Notes under the pieces: generated by a model
Told to the model about the DNA's origin: nothing
Seen by the model: only the letters and a program-made list of their open reading frames with translations
Databases searched by the model: none
Program-made: the position numbers and the translations under genes
Origin: Pseudoalteromonas luteoviolacea NCIMB 1944
GTDB lineage: Bacteria > Pseudomonadota > Gammaproteobacteria > Enterobacterales > Alteromonadaceae
Reading direction: 5' to 3'
DNA length: 64,000 bases
NCBI RefSeq assembly: GCF_001625565.1
Contig: NZ_AUXS01000064.1
Location: forward strand, 186,001-250,000
In this document: positions 28,757 through 38,546 of the stretch, one piece after another
How the letters are laid out: the number at the start of each line of letters is the position of its first letter
Numbering within the stretch: the stretch's first letter is position 1

Positions 28757-28784
28757 TCGCAAACGCCTATTGCAAACGTTTGCA
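28757..28784. promoter_or_regulatory. LacI-family operator (plus half-site) before the TonB receptor
   Basis: The palindrome TGCAAACGTTTGCA (28771-28784) is identical to the operator before the permease gene. A half-site, CGCAAACG, sits just upstream (28759-28766). The rest of the interval 28509-28939 shows no gene. Confidence 0.85.
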
Positions 28785-28939
28785 TAAAGTTCTATTTTAA
28801 AATAACGCCCAGTGCAATCCAACTAAAATTATGCAGAGTTAGCGAATTAAAATAACTCTGAGTTGAGGCGATAAGCGATGCCGACGTGCAAGTCGGTCAT
28901 TATGACAACACATATGACACAACCAAGGGAGCAGCTCCT

Positions 28940-31201
28940 GTGAACTTAGGCAAGAAGTATTCTGCACTTGCAGCAGCGGTTATGGCCGCGATAACCTATT
29001 CTAACGTGGCCAATGCTGAGCAAAAAAATAACGCCAAAGAAAAGCTAGAAACTATTGTAATCTCTGGTACTCCAGGCGGTATGGGGATCCGAAAAGTGGA
29101 TGCAGCCTATGCCGTTACAAATGTTGACGAATCCTTAATTGAAAGACTCGCACCTAAAAGCACAGCCGACTTATTCAAGGCCATTCCTGGAGTTTGGGTA
29201 GAAAGTTCAGGTGGTGAGTCTGGTGCCAATATCAATGTTAGAGGGTTTACATCAAGTGGTGACGCACCGTTTCTAACCGTCAGCCTAGATGGCTCACCAG
29301 TTTACCCTGCTCCTACACTCTCCTTTTTAGAAAATTCGTCAATTTTTCGCCTCGATGAAACCATCTCCATGATGGAAGGGCTTAGAGGCGGCCCTAACCC
29401 TGTGTTGTCTAATGGCCAACCTGGACTGACAACCAATTTTAGATTAAAAAGAGGCCAAGAAGACACTGAAGGCACATTCAAATACACAACCTCAGACTAC
29501 GGCCTACAGCGTGTAGATGGTGTGTTAAGCGGTGAGCTTAGTGAAGACCTTTATTATATGGTGGGCGGGTATATTAAGCGCTCATCAGGGATCCGTGATG
29601 CCGGTTTTACTTCTGAGAAGGGTCATCAATTTACAATTAAGTTGACCAAAGAACTTGAAAATGGCGAAATCAATGTTTATACGCGCCAAACAGATGACAC
29701 TGGCGCTTGGTATTTGCCTACGCCACTTAATGAGGCCGGTGTAGATGCTGAGTTTACGCAACTTGGTACTTTAAACCGCCAAGCAACCATACACGCAGGT
29801 AACGGTAAAGTTGATATCGACCTAGCAGAAGGACGCGGCTGGGATGGCCATGTCTCCGGGGGAAGCATCTCTTTAGAATTGGCTAATGGTTGGCACTTTA
29901 TCGATCGCTTTAGCTTAACTCAAGGTAACGCCAACACATATGGTCTAGTGCCTGCTGGCAATGCCGTTAATTTATCAGAAGTAGCTGACAATGGCATTAG
30001 TGCGACAGGTGCAGTAACAGGTAAAGAGTATGGTGCAGAAACACGAGTACAGGATTATGGCCGTTGGGTTGTGCACAAAGATATAGAAGCATTTACGAAT
30101 GATCTCGCTATCAGTAAAGACTTTGGCACTGTTAACAGCGCATTCGGTGTTTATACAGCAACGACATCTGCTAAAGATTGGTGGAGCTTAGGGAATACCG
30201 CATATCACGTTTTAGCTCAGGGCGGTGAAATGCTGACCGGTATCGCCTGTAATGATTCAGTTGAGGGCTGCGGCTTTAACTATGATATTAATAGCAACGG
30301 TGACGCCACAACACTTGCTTTTTACACCACTCACAGTTACCAAGCAACTGACAGTCTAACGTTAGATTTAGGCCTTCGTAGTGAGCGTCATGAAGTTGAC
30401 TACTCTGTCGATGAGGGACTGGATGGCATCATCACTAAATCTGTCGATTTTAGCGCTCGCAAAACTTCTTGGACCCTAGGCGCAGATTATAAGTTAGATC
30501 AGCAAAGCGGTGTATTTGTTCGTTTTAACAAAGGCTTTAAAATGCCGTACTTTGACGATTTTAGAGATAACTTTGATGCATATTCGGCGGGTGATCAGTT
30601 AATCAAAGAAGTGGCTCAAAGCGAAGTCGGTTACAAGTTCATGGGAGAAAACATGGACTTTTTCGCAACCATTTTTGCCAACGAAGTAAAAGGTGAATCA
30701 TTCTCTGTTCGCCCTGACTTACCTGCACAGCGTTTCACGACTGAAGCACAGGGCATTGAGGTTGATTTTAACTACAACCACGAATCAGGTTTCAGTGTTA
30801 ACCTCAATGGTACATTACAAAACAGCGAAGTGGCTCAAAGCCCTGATGCCAGCCTAACGGGTAAGAAATCACAGCGCATCCCAGACTGGCAGCTGCGTAT
30901 CACACCAAGCTATGAATTTGAGCTAAATGATATGTTTGCAACAGTTTACGGAACTTTCTCTGCGGTAGATTCTCGTTTTAGCGACATTCAAAATACACCG
31001 AGTGCGGTGCTTGATGGCTACGAAAAAATTGACATAGGGTTCACTTTGGAACCTTCTGAGCAAGTACAATTACAAATTGCCATTGACAACCTAACAGATG
31101 AGCAAGGATTAACAGAAGGCGACCCACGTAATCCTGCTGCTGCTAACGGACGCTATATCTTGCCTCGAAGCGTTAAATTTAGCGTGGCATATAACTTCTA
31201 A
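28940..31201 (+). CDS. TonB-dependent receptor, probably for trehalose or related sugar
   Basis: A 753-residue TonB-dependent receptor. The GTG at 28940 has GGGAG eight bases upstream and opens directly into a signal peptide (MNLGKKYSALAAAV, ending VANA). Then come a TonB-box-like stretch (LETIVISGTPG), a plug (DLFKAIPGVWVESSGG, NVRGFTSSGD) and a barrel ending in FSVAYNF. A GTG at 28886 would add a non-signal extension. It is divergent from the lacI gene and carries the same operator as the permease-trehalase operon, so the probable cargo is trehalose or a larger alpha-glucoside. Confidence 0.9.
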   Translation: MNLGKKYSALAAAVMAAITYSNVANAEQKNNAKEKLETIVISGTPGGMGIRKVDAAYAVTNVDESLIERLAPKSTADLFKAIPGVWVESSGGESGANINVRGFTSSGDAPFLTVSLDGSPVYPAPTLSFLENSSIFRLDETISMMEGLRGGPNPVLSNGQPGLTTNFRLKRGQEDTEGTFKYTTSDYGLQRVDGVLSGELSEDLYYMVGGYIKRSSGIRDAGFTSEKGHQFTIKLTKELENGEINVYTRQTDDTGAWYLPTPLNEAGVDAEFTQLGTLNRQATIHAGNGKVDIDLAEGRGWDGHVSGGSISLELANGWHFIDRFSLTQGNANTYGLVPAGNAVNLSEVADNGISATGAVTGKEYGAETRVQDYGRWVVHKDIEAFTNDLAISKDFGTVNSAFGVYTATTSAKDWWSLGNTAYHVLAQGGEMLTGIACNDSVEGCGFNYDINSNGDATTLAFYTTHSYQATDSLTLDLGLRSERHEVDYSVDEGLDGIITKSVDFSARKTSWTLGADYKLDQQSGVFVRFNKGFKMPYFDDFRDNFDAYSAGDQLIKEVAQSEVGYKFMGENMDFFATIFANEVKGESFSVRPDLPAQRFTTEAQGIEVDFNYNHESGFSVNLNGTLQNSEVAQSPDASLTGKKSQRIPDWQLRITPSYEFELNDMFATVYGTFSAVDSRFSDIQNTPSAVLDGYEKIDIGFTLEPSEQVQLQIAIDNLTDEQGLTEGDPRNPAAANGRYILPRSVKFSVAYNF

Positions 31202-31248
31202 TCCCAAATTTGGCCCACACATTTAGGGCAACATGAAAACTAACGACC

Positions 31249-31287
31249 AAAGCCCGACGAGGATCACCTTCTATGTTGGGCTTTTTT
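31249..31287 (+). terminator. Terminator after the sugar TonB receptor
   Basis: AAAGCCCGAC pairs with GTTGGGCTTT (one G-T pair), followed by a T run, 48 bases after the stop codon. Confidence 0.85.
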
Positions 31288-31468
31288 CTGTGTCCTTCTA
31301 CACTTAATAGGGCTCCATCATCTTTTTTACATAATCTCGCTTTTAAAGCGTAATAAAGCTGGTGAGTAGTTTCGGATAATACTCTTTGCAAATATTAATG
31401 ACTTTCACTTGTTAGCGATAATACAAAGGTGCTGAATATATAAGCTGCGCAGGTGCTGGAGTGAAATA

Positions 31469-31660
31469 ATGAACATTGAAGAAATTCAAAAAGGCGAATG
31501 GCTTGAATACCAAGACCATCCAGTTGAGGTTTTAATCGTAGATAGACGCAATCAAGTTGTCACAGTTTGGGACGAAAAAAGTCAACGGAAGATAGATTTA
31601 CATGCAGATTTACTTAAAGCAGATCCACAATGTCACTGTGACTCATTTCTCTATTACTAG
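31469..31660 (+). CDS. Small conserved hypothetical protein
   Basis: A 63-residue protein with GGAG eight bases before the ATG and a terminator right after the stop, so it is probably real and monocistronic. The sequence (LEYQDHPVEVLIVDRRNQVV) looks like a small beta-rich fold. Two cysteines (CHC) lie near the C-terminus. I do not recognise it. Confidence 0.6.
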   Translation: MNIEEIQKGEWLEYQDHPVEVLIVDRRNQVVTVWDEKSQRKIDLHADLLKADPQCHCDSFLYY

Positions 31661-31665
31661 TAAGC

Positions 31666-31691
31666 GCCCAAAGCAACTACATGCTTTGGGC
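31666..31691. terminator. Hairpin between small protein and phospholipase genes
   Basis: GCCCAAAGCA pairs perfectly with TGCTTTGGGC across a six-base loop, directly after the small gene's stop and ten bases from the convergent gene's stop. The T tract is poor (TTATT), so termination may be partial. Confidence 0.65.
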
Positions 31692-31701
31692 TTATTCACC
31701 C

Positions 31702-33396
31702 TTAGGGCTTAATCATCTGCCACTGCGCGTTTTTGTTATGTGCTTCGCCTTTTCGAGATAAATGCACTTGTCCCGTGCTAACGTCCGCCCAAACATATTG
31801 TTGCCAATAGCTGTTTTTGAGATTGAAATTTGTGCCATATGACTCGATGTTAAATGACGCTTTGTCTGGCGTTGTCCACAACATAGCGTCTCCAGTAAAG
31901 TTGTTTTTATAGCTTAAGAACAGCTCCGCGTTATTTCTGGTTCTAAAATAAACCTCTTCGCCACCGCCATTGATTAATAAAAACTCAACAGCTTTGACGC
32001 CATTGGCATTTAACAATGCATTTTTTTCTTCGCCAGATTGAGCGCCTAGCGCCTTACCAGTCGCCACATTATGAATGTGAACAGCCTCTCCTGTGTCCGC
32101 ATCAAGTTGCTGCGGCTGCCACTGTTCTGGTGGTGTTTTCCAAGTTAATGACTTCCACTTCCAGTTGTATGGCATATTGATTAGGGGGTCACTTACATCG
32201 CTATACCCTGTTTCTGCTTCGATATTGTACAAACAATGCCGGCGCTCTTCTTCTAATTGTGCAACTCGCTCAAGCTGATCGGTTGTACCGACATTTAACT
32301 CAGCCATGCATTGCAATAGTGATTTTCCTTTTCCACGCTCCCCTGGGGCCAATACATAGGTATGATCACGTTTTTCTTCGTCGTTGTACCAGCTCAGCAT
32401 AGCTTGCTCATCAAAAGACAACCAATTAGCAACCAATTGCCTTGCCTCCTGCTCCGCTTTCAATTTACGCTCCTCTACTGGCAAAGCCATGGTGCGAATA
32501 AAAGCAGCCCACAGATCTTTACTGGCTTCGAGAGAAACTAATGCAACAGGTTTTATATTGCTCGGTTTGTAGGCCTGCCAGCCACTTTGCCCCCGAGATT
32601 CTGGCTTCCAAATTACATCCCCACTTTGGAAGTTAATCGCTTCTTTTGTATCATGCGTATGTTGCTCTGCACCTTCTGAACATAAATACGCTTTTACCTG
32701 CCAGATTTTTTCGTAGTTGTCGGCAGCTAGGCGCACAGTATGTTCTGGGCTAAATGAATCTTGAAATAAGTGAACGGCCCTACCAAATAAAAAATAGTTG
32801 TGGTCAACCTCAACCGCTTTGGCATATCCTCCCCCATCCCAAACTTTGATCTTTTTTGACTCTGCAATAGCTGCGTTTACAAAGTGAGAAATGAAGCGCT
32901 GTTGTGCGCGTTTTGCAGCATTCACACCTCCTATTCCACCAATATCATCGTAGCGGCGCATAAAGTGATCTTGCTGCAAGTCAGCAGGCTCCTGCGCCAC
33001 AGCATTGAAGCAGTTAGGTCCTGTCGGGTCGGTACTGGCCGAAGTGACATTAAACCCGGCAATATCTACCCACCTTTCTCCAACAATGGCAGCAAAAACT
33101 GCATCATATTCTGACCAATAGGTCCCATCTTCGTTTGCTTTTGATAAGATCCTTTCCACTTCGTGTTGAGCTACATTGAGTTCTGTGGACTTCGCTAGGC
33201 CATTTTGCCACGTCAGTCTTGGGTCTTGCGGATCACTGACCCGAGTATCTTGCCCCATTAGCTCAAGCGCTGCCGTTCGTGTAAGCCACTCATGGCCAAT
33301 TGGCATTACACCAGCCCCACCTAATTGCGTAAATGCCATTGCCGATGAACTAGTAACCACTGCAGCTACAACACATGAAAGATATTTTAATTTCAT
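31702..33396 (-). CDS. Secreted zinc-dependent phospholipase C-like protein
   Basis: A 564-residue secreted protein with a signal peptide (MKLKYLSCVVAAVV, ending SAMA). The ATG at 33396 has GGAG in front; the upstream in-frame start is poorer. The N-terminal two thirds resembles the zinc-dependent phospholipase C/nuclease fold: GHEWLTRTAA near residue 35, DHFMRRYDD, and HLFQDSFSPEHTVR near 200-220 supply candidate His and Asp zinc ligands. The last 130 residues look like a separate beta-rich, perhaps beta-trefoil, binding module (VHIHNVATGKALG onward). It would hydrolyse phospholipids outside the cell. Family assignment is by motif only. Confidence 0.68.
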   Translation of the reverse strand: MKLKYLSCVVAAVVTSSSAMAFTQLGGAGVMPIGHEWLTRTAALELMGQDTRVSDPQDPRLTWQNGLAKSTELNVAQHEVERILSKANEDGTYWSEYDAVFAAIVGERWVDIAGFNVTSASTDPTGPNCFNAVAQEPADLQQDHFMRRYDDIGGIGGVNAAKRAQQRFISHFVNAAIAESKKIKVWDGGGYAKAVEVDHNYFLFGRAVHLFQDSFSPEHTVRLAADNYEKIWQVKAYLCSEGAEQHTHDTKEAINFQSGDVIWKPESRGQSGWQAYKPSNIKPVALVSLEASKDLWAAFIRTMALPVEERKLKAEQEARQLVANWLSFDEQAMLSWYNDEEKRDHTYVLAPGERGKGKSLLQCMAELNVGTTDQLERVAQLEEERRHCLYNIEAETGYSDVSDPLINMPYNWKWKSLTWKTPPEQWQPQQLDADTGEAVHIHNVATGKALGAQSGEEKNALLNANGVKAVEFLLINGGGEEVYFRTRNNAELFLSYKNNFTGDAMLWTTPDKASFNIESYGTNFNLKNSYWQQYVWADVSTGQVHLSRKGEAHNKNAQWQMIKP

Positions 33397-33530
33397 AATT
33401 ACTCCTTTTAAAACGAGTAAATTTTTACACAAAATTAAAATAAAAGCTCCAATTTATGAATTTTTTATTACTTTAAATCAAAGCCAAGGTATAAAGCATT
33501 CCTTTTTGCCATCGAGTTAAACCGCTTTCA

Positions 33531-34226
33531 TCAGTCATTTATTGAAGCGGTTACTGCACTATTTGCATGCAAAATTGCGGTGTCATAAAGTGCAACTGAA
33601 GTATCATCTTCAGTTACAAGTAGGGCAATTTCAGTACAACCCAAAATTATCGCTTCAGCACCTTGTGCTTGTAGTTGCTCGATAATGTTTAGGTAAGCTT
33701 GTTTGGATCCCCTTTTGATTTGACCTAAACACAATTCATTATAAATAATGTCATGCACCACCTTCTGAGCACTTTCATCAGGTACAATTACGTCAATATC
33801 AAACTTATTTTTAAGCCTATCTTTATAAAATGACTCAGCCATTGTGAATTGAGTCCCCAGCAAGCCAACTTTCTTTTTTCCATCCTTTACGATTTGCTCA
33901 CCAGTCGGATCAGCGATATGGATCAAAGGCACGTTTACCGCTGCTTGTACTTCTTCATACACTAGATGCATGGTGTTGGTACAAATCAAAATAAAATCAG
34001 CACCTGCCCGCTCGACATCTTTGAGGTCTTGACTGAGCATTTGCGCCATAGTCTCCCATTGTTGTGCCTTTTGAAGTTCGGCAATAGGAGCAAAATCTAT
34101 ACTTTTCATCATGATTTTTGCAGAATGCAACCCGCCTAAAGAATCTTTAATCCCTTGATTAATATACTTATAGTAATTTGCAGTAGACTCCCAGCTCATT
34201 CCACCAAGTAGACCTATCGTTTTCAT
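33531..34226 (-). CDS. Aspartate/glutamate racemase family protein
   Basis: A 231-residue amino-acid racemase of the Asp/Glu family. The two catalytic cysteines are Cys82 (ICTNTMH) and Cys197 (ILGCTEI), each with the usual Thr-rich context, and the N-terminus IGLLGGMSWEST is typical of the YgeA/RacX group. It would interconvert D- and L-forms of an amino acid without cofactor. GGAA precedes the ATG. It stands alone. Confidence 0.9.
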   Translation of the reverse strand: MKTIGLLGGMSWESTANYYKYINQGIKDSLGGLHSAKIMMKSIDFAPIAELQKAQQWETMAQMLSQDLKDVERAGADFILICTNTMHLVYEEVQAAVNVPLIHIADPTGEQIVKDGKKKVGLLGTQFTMAESFYKDRLKNKFDIDVIVPDESAQKVVHDIIYNELCLGQIKRGSKQAYLNIIEQLQAQGAEAIILGCTEIALLVTEDDTSVALYDTAILHANSAVTASIND

Positions 34227-34747
34227 ATTTGATTCCTTAATACGACACTGTTAACGCTGTTCTGACAACCAATAAAAATAGTAATACCACAATAAATACT
34301 CAGAAGAAAAGCGATTGGTTTAATTAAAAATTTGACAACAAAATGGCTAATACACTAACGTCTGCCTTGGATTAACGCCCAGTGACTACAGTCACTTTTT
34401 TATACATCACGGTATAATAGTACACTTGAATACACCTTAAATTGAGCGACTTCCAAACATAGCTATGCTTACAGTTTTTTCGTTTGGAAATGTATTTAAA
34501 CCTCCTGTACTACACATTACTGAGCTTTGTTAAACTGTCCGGCGGATGGGTAACAGGTACGCTCTGGGAGACAGAAAAGATAGATGACAATGTACAACTC
34601 AAAAAGCCATACTCCAAAGCGAATTACTTCTTCGCGACATCCAGTTTTCTCTCGGCAAAAAGTTCAAGTTTCGTGTTCTTGGGGCTAGGGCTAACGAATT
34701 TTAAGGACCCTAGCCCAATTGTAATCTCGTTGCTTCAATTAGCCGTT
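34227..34747. other. Intergenic region with an inverted repeat
   Basis: About 520 bases without a convincing gene. GGGCTAGGG (34682-34690) pairs perfectly with CCCTAGCCC (34708-34716), but neither side has a T tract. A 34-codon frame from 34582 ends inside this hairpin. The 95-codon frame from 34484 lacks a ribosome binding site and overlaps the end of the opposite gene. Confidence 0.4.
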
Positions 34748-35341
34748 TTAAAAGTGATAGCGGTAAACTAAACCTAAGCGGTCGATCCCTTGTCCATTAT
34801 GATATTTCCATGTCAGACTCGATACGCCCAGACGCGCGGTTATGCCCAACTCGGCCCACGCCCCTTCGTCATTTTTAGCCTGTTCAGGGTCAAAGTACTC
34901 ATACCCAAGCCTAGCAAATGCAGAAAAGTATTGATTAAAACTATGTTCATACTCTGTGTGGAACCGATAAAACGAACCATCCCTAGTCCGATCCTCTAAG
35001 GATAAGCTCATTTCCCCCAAAGTGGCACCAAAAGAAAAACGTCCGCTTTGTGTTGCATAGGCAATATAGCCGAGTTCCAATAAGTTTTCGTCCAAATCCA
35101 CATCTAATTGATAATTGGGTCGCTCTAAAGTATCTCGTTGTCTTTTGGCATTAAACCCAGCATATAATCCATTTTCAAATTCGTAACCAAAGCCAAATTG
35201 AATACCACTGGGCTGCGGACTATTTCTGTTCCCCATATCACTGTGTGAATAGCCAAGCTCAAAATATGTTTTATTTAAATCTGCTGCTTGTACATTAAAG
35301 CCAATCGCTGAAAAAACGGCAAAAAGTATTTTATTTTTCAT
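34748..35341 (-). CDS. Small outer membrane beta-barrel protein (copy 1)
   Basis: A 197-residue protein with a signal peptide (MKNKILFAVFSAIGFNVQA) and alternating hydrophobic/aromatic strands ending in GLVYRYHF, with the terminal Phe of outer membrane barrels. About eight strands are likely. It is a paralogue of the next gene: ENGLYAGFNAKRQRDT here aligns with ENGFYSGLHFKRHRDT there, and DENLLELGY occurs in both. Role unknown. Confidence 0.75.
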   Translation of the reverse strand: MKNKILFAVFSAIGFNVQAADLNKTYFELGYSHSDMGNRNSPQPSGIQFGFGYEFENGLYAGFNAKRQRDTLERPNYQLDVDLDENLLELGYIAYATQSGRFSFGATLGEMSLSLEDRTRDGSFYRFHTEYEHSFNQYFSAFARLGYEYFDPEQAKNDEGAWAELGITARLGVSSLTWKYHNGQGIDRLGLVYRYHF

Positions 35342-35586
35342 TTCTTAAACCCCTAATTTAACTGATGAAAAAATGCTACACCAGTCAAAAAAAGAGGTCT
35401 GTATCAAAGTGTCTCAAGATGCAGCAATCTTTATCTATTGATAGTAAATACTAGGTATTTGTACTGAGTTTCAAGCTTAACCTTCGAGGTTATATTAAGT
35501 TGTAGTGCTAAATTGCAACAAGGGTAGAAAGGGAATCAGCAGTTAATAGCGCAGGCCAACAGACGGGCCTGCGAATTGATCATGTT

Positions 35587-36198
35587 TTAAAATGAGTATC
35601 GATATGCAAAGGCTATTTGCTCTGTCACCTCCCCTCTTGAGAACCCCCACGACAAGCTAGATGCTCCCAAGTGCGCACGGATACCGGCTTGCGCCCAAAA
35701 GCCATCTTCTTTAGTAGAATTATCCCCGTCGATAGACTCGTATCCGACCTTTGCAAAAGCAGAAAAGTACTTATTAAAACCATGGTCATACTCTGTATAT
35801 AATCGATATATATTTGCATCACTGTTATTATCTTTAATAGCAATATCCATTTCACCGATATACGCCCCTACAGAGAGCCGTCCTTTTTCAGTTTTATTTA
35901 AGACATACCCCAATTCAAGAAGATTTTCATCATAATCAACATCTTGATCAAGAAAATATATTATGAATGTATCTCTATGTCGCTTGAAATGTAGACCACT
36001 ATAAAAGCCATTTTCAAACTCATAACTTAAGCTAATTTGATGTCCAAGTAAGTCCAAATCTGTTTTTTTGTCAAAATAAGTATTGTCTGTGAACTCAGTT
36101 GTTGAATATCCAATCTCTAAGTAAGATTTACTTAAATTAGCTGCTTGCACTTGCGTTGCACATAAAGCCAATGCGGCCATTAAAAGTTGTTTTTTCAT
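35587..36198 (-). CDS. Small outer membrane beta-barrel protein (copy 2)
   Basis: A 203-residue paralogue of the preceding barrel protein. The ATG at 36198 follows GGAGGT, opens a signal peptide (MKKQLLMAALALCATQVQA) and the protein ends in FAYRYSF. The two genes are separated by 245 bases, so each may have its own promoter. Function is unknown. Confidence 0.77.
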   Translation of the reverse strand: MKKQLLMAALALCATQVQAANLSKSYLEIGYSTTEFTDNTYFDKKTDLDLLGHQISLSYEFENGFYSGLHFKRHRDTFIIYFLDQDVDYDENLLELGYVLNKTEKGRLSVGAYIGEMDIAIKDNNSDANIYRLYTEYDHGFNKYFSAFAKVGYESIDGDNSTKEDGFWAQAGIRAHLGASSLSWGFSRGEVTEQIAFAYRYSF

Positions 36199-36734
36199 CG
36201 AAAGTACCTCCAAAAATGTCATGCAGATAATACTAGTGACAGGGTTGAGCTAAATCCGTATGAATGTGTTCAATGACATAGCAAATATCAGTCAAATATA
36301 AGTAGAATCCGGACCGTGTTTTTACATTCATTTACATAAAAAGGAAAAAACAATGCACACGATTTTCAATGAAAAAAAATAATAACCATAAGTATCAAAT
36401 AAATATAACTTCTCTACGCCATATAATTGTGACGTTTATACCATGTACAAAGCTCGCAAAAGATTGATACATGAGCAGTTATGAGCGGGCTTTAACTGAG
36501 CAAGAAAGCCAGCTTTCCAAGCACACTAAAATTCTATTTGATTGTACTCGCCTCTACGAATTCATATTTGCATATATCCACAAGGCTTAAGATGAGAAAT
36601 TGCAATTATTACCGCTCGTAATGACGGTATTGTTTAGGGACTGAAAAATCAAAATATGCATGCCTTAAAGCATTGCATTTACGCCATATGTACTATGCTT
36701 AAACAAAGTATTTTTAAAGGAAGTGAACATAGCC
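36199..36734. other. Intergenic region before the chemoreceptor
   Basis: About 530 AT-rich bases between divergent genes; promoters for both must lie here. A 41-codon frame from 36471 (MSSYERALTEQESQLSKHTK) exists but has no good ribosome binding site. No operator or RNA gene recognised. Confidence 0.4.
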
Positions 36735-38423
36735 ATGAGCAGTCAGTCCATGACACGACGGTTTGTTCTCCCGCTTGGGTTAATGATGGTCGTTGTCGCC
36801 ATCCTAGTCGCAACTACACTCCCATCTATTATAAAATCAACCATGTTACAAATTACCTCTGACGATGCAATTGTAACGGTTAATCAGTTTAAAACTCTAA
36901 GAGGCTATTACACCAAAAATGTGATCTCAAAAGCCAAAGCCTTTGGGATGTCACCTCATTTTGAACACCGCAATGACAACAATGCGATCCCTCTGCCTGC
37001 AACACTCATCCATGAATTGAGTGAACTCCTATCTCGATCAGGCACCAAAATACAGCTTTATAGTGAATACCCATTTCCAAATCGTAAACACAGGCAGCTT
37101 GACGAGTTTCAAAAGGAGGCATGGAAATACCTTTCCTCCAACCCCAAAGAGGTTTATTCAAAAATAATTGAGTCAAATAACAATCAATATTTAAGGATTG
37201 CAGTGGCAGATACAATGCAAGCACAAGCCTGCGTAAATTGCCACAATACGCACCCTTTGACGCCGAAAGTCGGTTGGAAAGAGGGTGATGTGAGAGGCGT
37301 CCTCGAAGTTACCAAGCCATTGGAAAATGTAACCGCCCTGACTTCGAACATTCGAAATTATATCTTGATCGGCTCCCTGTTAGTTTTAATACTGCTCATT
37401 GTCACTTTGGTTATGATGTTTGAGCGATTTGTACTTCGTCGAACCAAAAAACTAGAAGATTCACTTGCCAACTTAGCATCAGGTCAAAGTGATTTAACGA
37501 AGTTTATAGAAGTAGATGATGACGATGAGATTGGCAGTGTCGCTGTTCAATTTAATCACTTTCAAGGGAAGTTCAAATCCTTGATTGAGTCCATTGTACA
37601 CACAGCAAATCATCTTGAAGTATCTGTCAATAATGTCAGAAACGCGACAAGCAATATACATTCAAAAATACAAGAGCAGGAATTACAAACACAGTCAATT
37701 GCGTCAGCGATAAATCAAGTGACAGTCAGCATCAAAGACATTTCTAGTAATGCCGATCATGCAGCACAAAGCACCAACGAAACGGATAAGAATTTAGTAT
37801 CAGCCAGTGAGCAAATGCGGCATTCAGTAGAAAACATCGATTCTTTATCAAACGAGATGTCAGAACTAGTCAGTGTAATAACAAGCCTAAGTTCAGAGAG
37901 TAAAGAGATAGGGGTCGTATTAGATGTGATCAAATCAATCGCCGAACAGACTAACCTCTTGGCACTAAATGCAGCAATCGAGGCTGCAAGAGCTGGAGAG
38001 CAAGGTAGAGGCTTTGCTGTTGTTGCGGACGAAGTAAGAGCTTTAGCTCACAGAACTCAACAGTCCATTGACCAAATTCAAGGCACCGTTAACGCGCTAC
38101 AACGTATCGGTAGTGAAGCTGTAGAAAAAGTTGAAAATGGCAATAAACTGACCGACGAAACTCGAGATGAAGTCAGAGATGTATCAGAACAGTTGAACAA
38201 GGCTATGGAGCTAGAACACGATGCAAATGCAGCTGTCGATAACATCGCTCAAGCTATGGTCCAGCAGTCAGACGCTTCATTAGAGATGGATTCAAATATC
38301 ATACGACTTCGAGATTTGGCTGGCGACTCGATTGCAGAATTAGACAAAGTTATACGCATGCTAGAGACAGTAAATAAAGATAGTCATCAACTCACCGAGG
38401 AGCTTGGCAGGTTTAAACTGTAA
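36735..38423 (+). CDS. Methyl-accepting chemotaxis protein with CxxCH (DUF3365/Tll0287-like) sensor
   Basis: A 562-residue chemoreceptor. After an N-terminal transmembrane helix, the periplasmic domain (about 35-208) contains [10 protein letters not shown], a c-type haem attachment motif (Cys166, Cys169, His170), as in Tll0287-like DUF3365 sensors. A second transmembrane helix (210-229) leads to a HAMP region and the methyl-accepting signalling domain, whose hairpin tip reads [21 protein letters not shown] redox or gas signal read by haem is the likely input, passed to CheA. The ATG at 36735 fits AAGGAAG better than the GTG at 36723. Confidence 0.88.
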   Translation: MSSQSMTRRFVLPLGLMMVVVAILVATTLPSIIKSTMLQITSDDAIVTVNQFKTLRGYYTKNVISKAKAFGMSPHFEHRNDNNAIPLPATLIHELSELLSRSGTKIQLYSEYPFPNRKHRQLDEFQKEAWKYLSSNPKEVYSKIIESNNNQYLRIAVADTMQAQACVNCHNTHPLTPKVGWKEGDVRGVLEVTKPLENVTALTSNIRNYILIGSLLVLILLIVTLVMMFERFVLRRTKKLEDSLANLASGQSDLTKFIEVDDDDEIGSVAVQFNHFQGKFKSLIESIVHTANHLEVSVNNVRNATSNIHSKIQEQELQTQSIASAINQVTVSIKDISSNADHAAQSTNETDKNLVSASEQMRHSVENIDSLSNEMSELVSVITSLSSESKEIGVVLDVIKSIAEQTNLLALNAAIEAARAGEQGRGFAVVADEVRALAHRTQQSIDQIQGTVNALQRIGSEAVEKVENGNKLTDETRDEVRDVSEQLNKAMELEHDANAAVDNIAQAMVQQSDASLEMDSNIIRLRDLAGDSIAELDKVIRMLETVNKDSHQLTEELGRFKL

Positions 38424-38474
38424 TGAGCGTTGCACAAGCTTGAGACACACAGCTCCGTTTATTGAAGAATGGGG

Positions 38475-38493
38475 CCTTGTATATCGTACAAGG
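38475..38493. repeat. Inverted repeat between convergent genes
   Basis: CCTTGTA and TACAAGG form a perfect seven-base stem around TATCG, extended by GGG/CCC with bulges. There is no T tract, but its place between convergent genes suggests a transcript-end hairpin. Confidence 0.4.
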
Positions 38494-38546
38494 TCCCGTG
38501 ATCGCCTCAGCAATGTTGTTATGCACAATAAGAAATGACTTTTCAA

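Noticed and set aside
34582-34686. 34-codon frame ending in the inverted repeat
   Set aside because: No convincing start signal or recognisable peptide; more likely chance.
34484-34771. 95-codon plus-strand frame
   Set aside because: It lacks a ribosome binding site, runs over a perfect inverted repeat and overlaps the end of the opposite outer membrane protein gene.
36471-36596. 41-codon frame starting MSSYERALTEQ
   Set aside because: The weak ribosome binding site and isolated position in an AT-rich promoter region give too little support.
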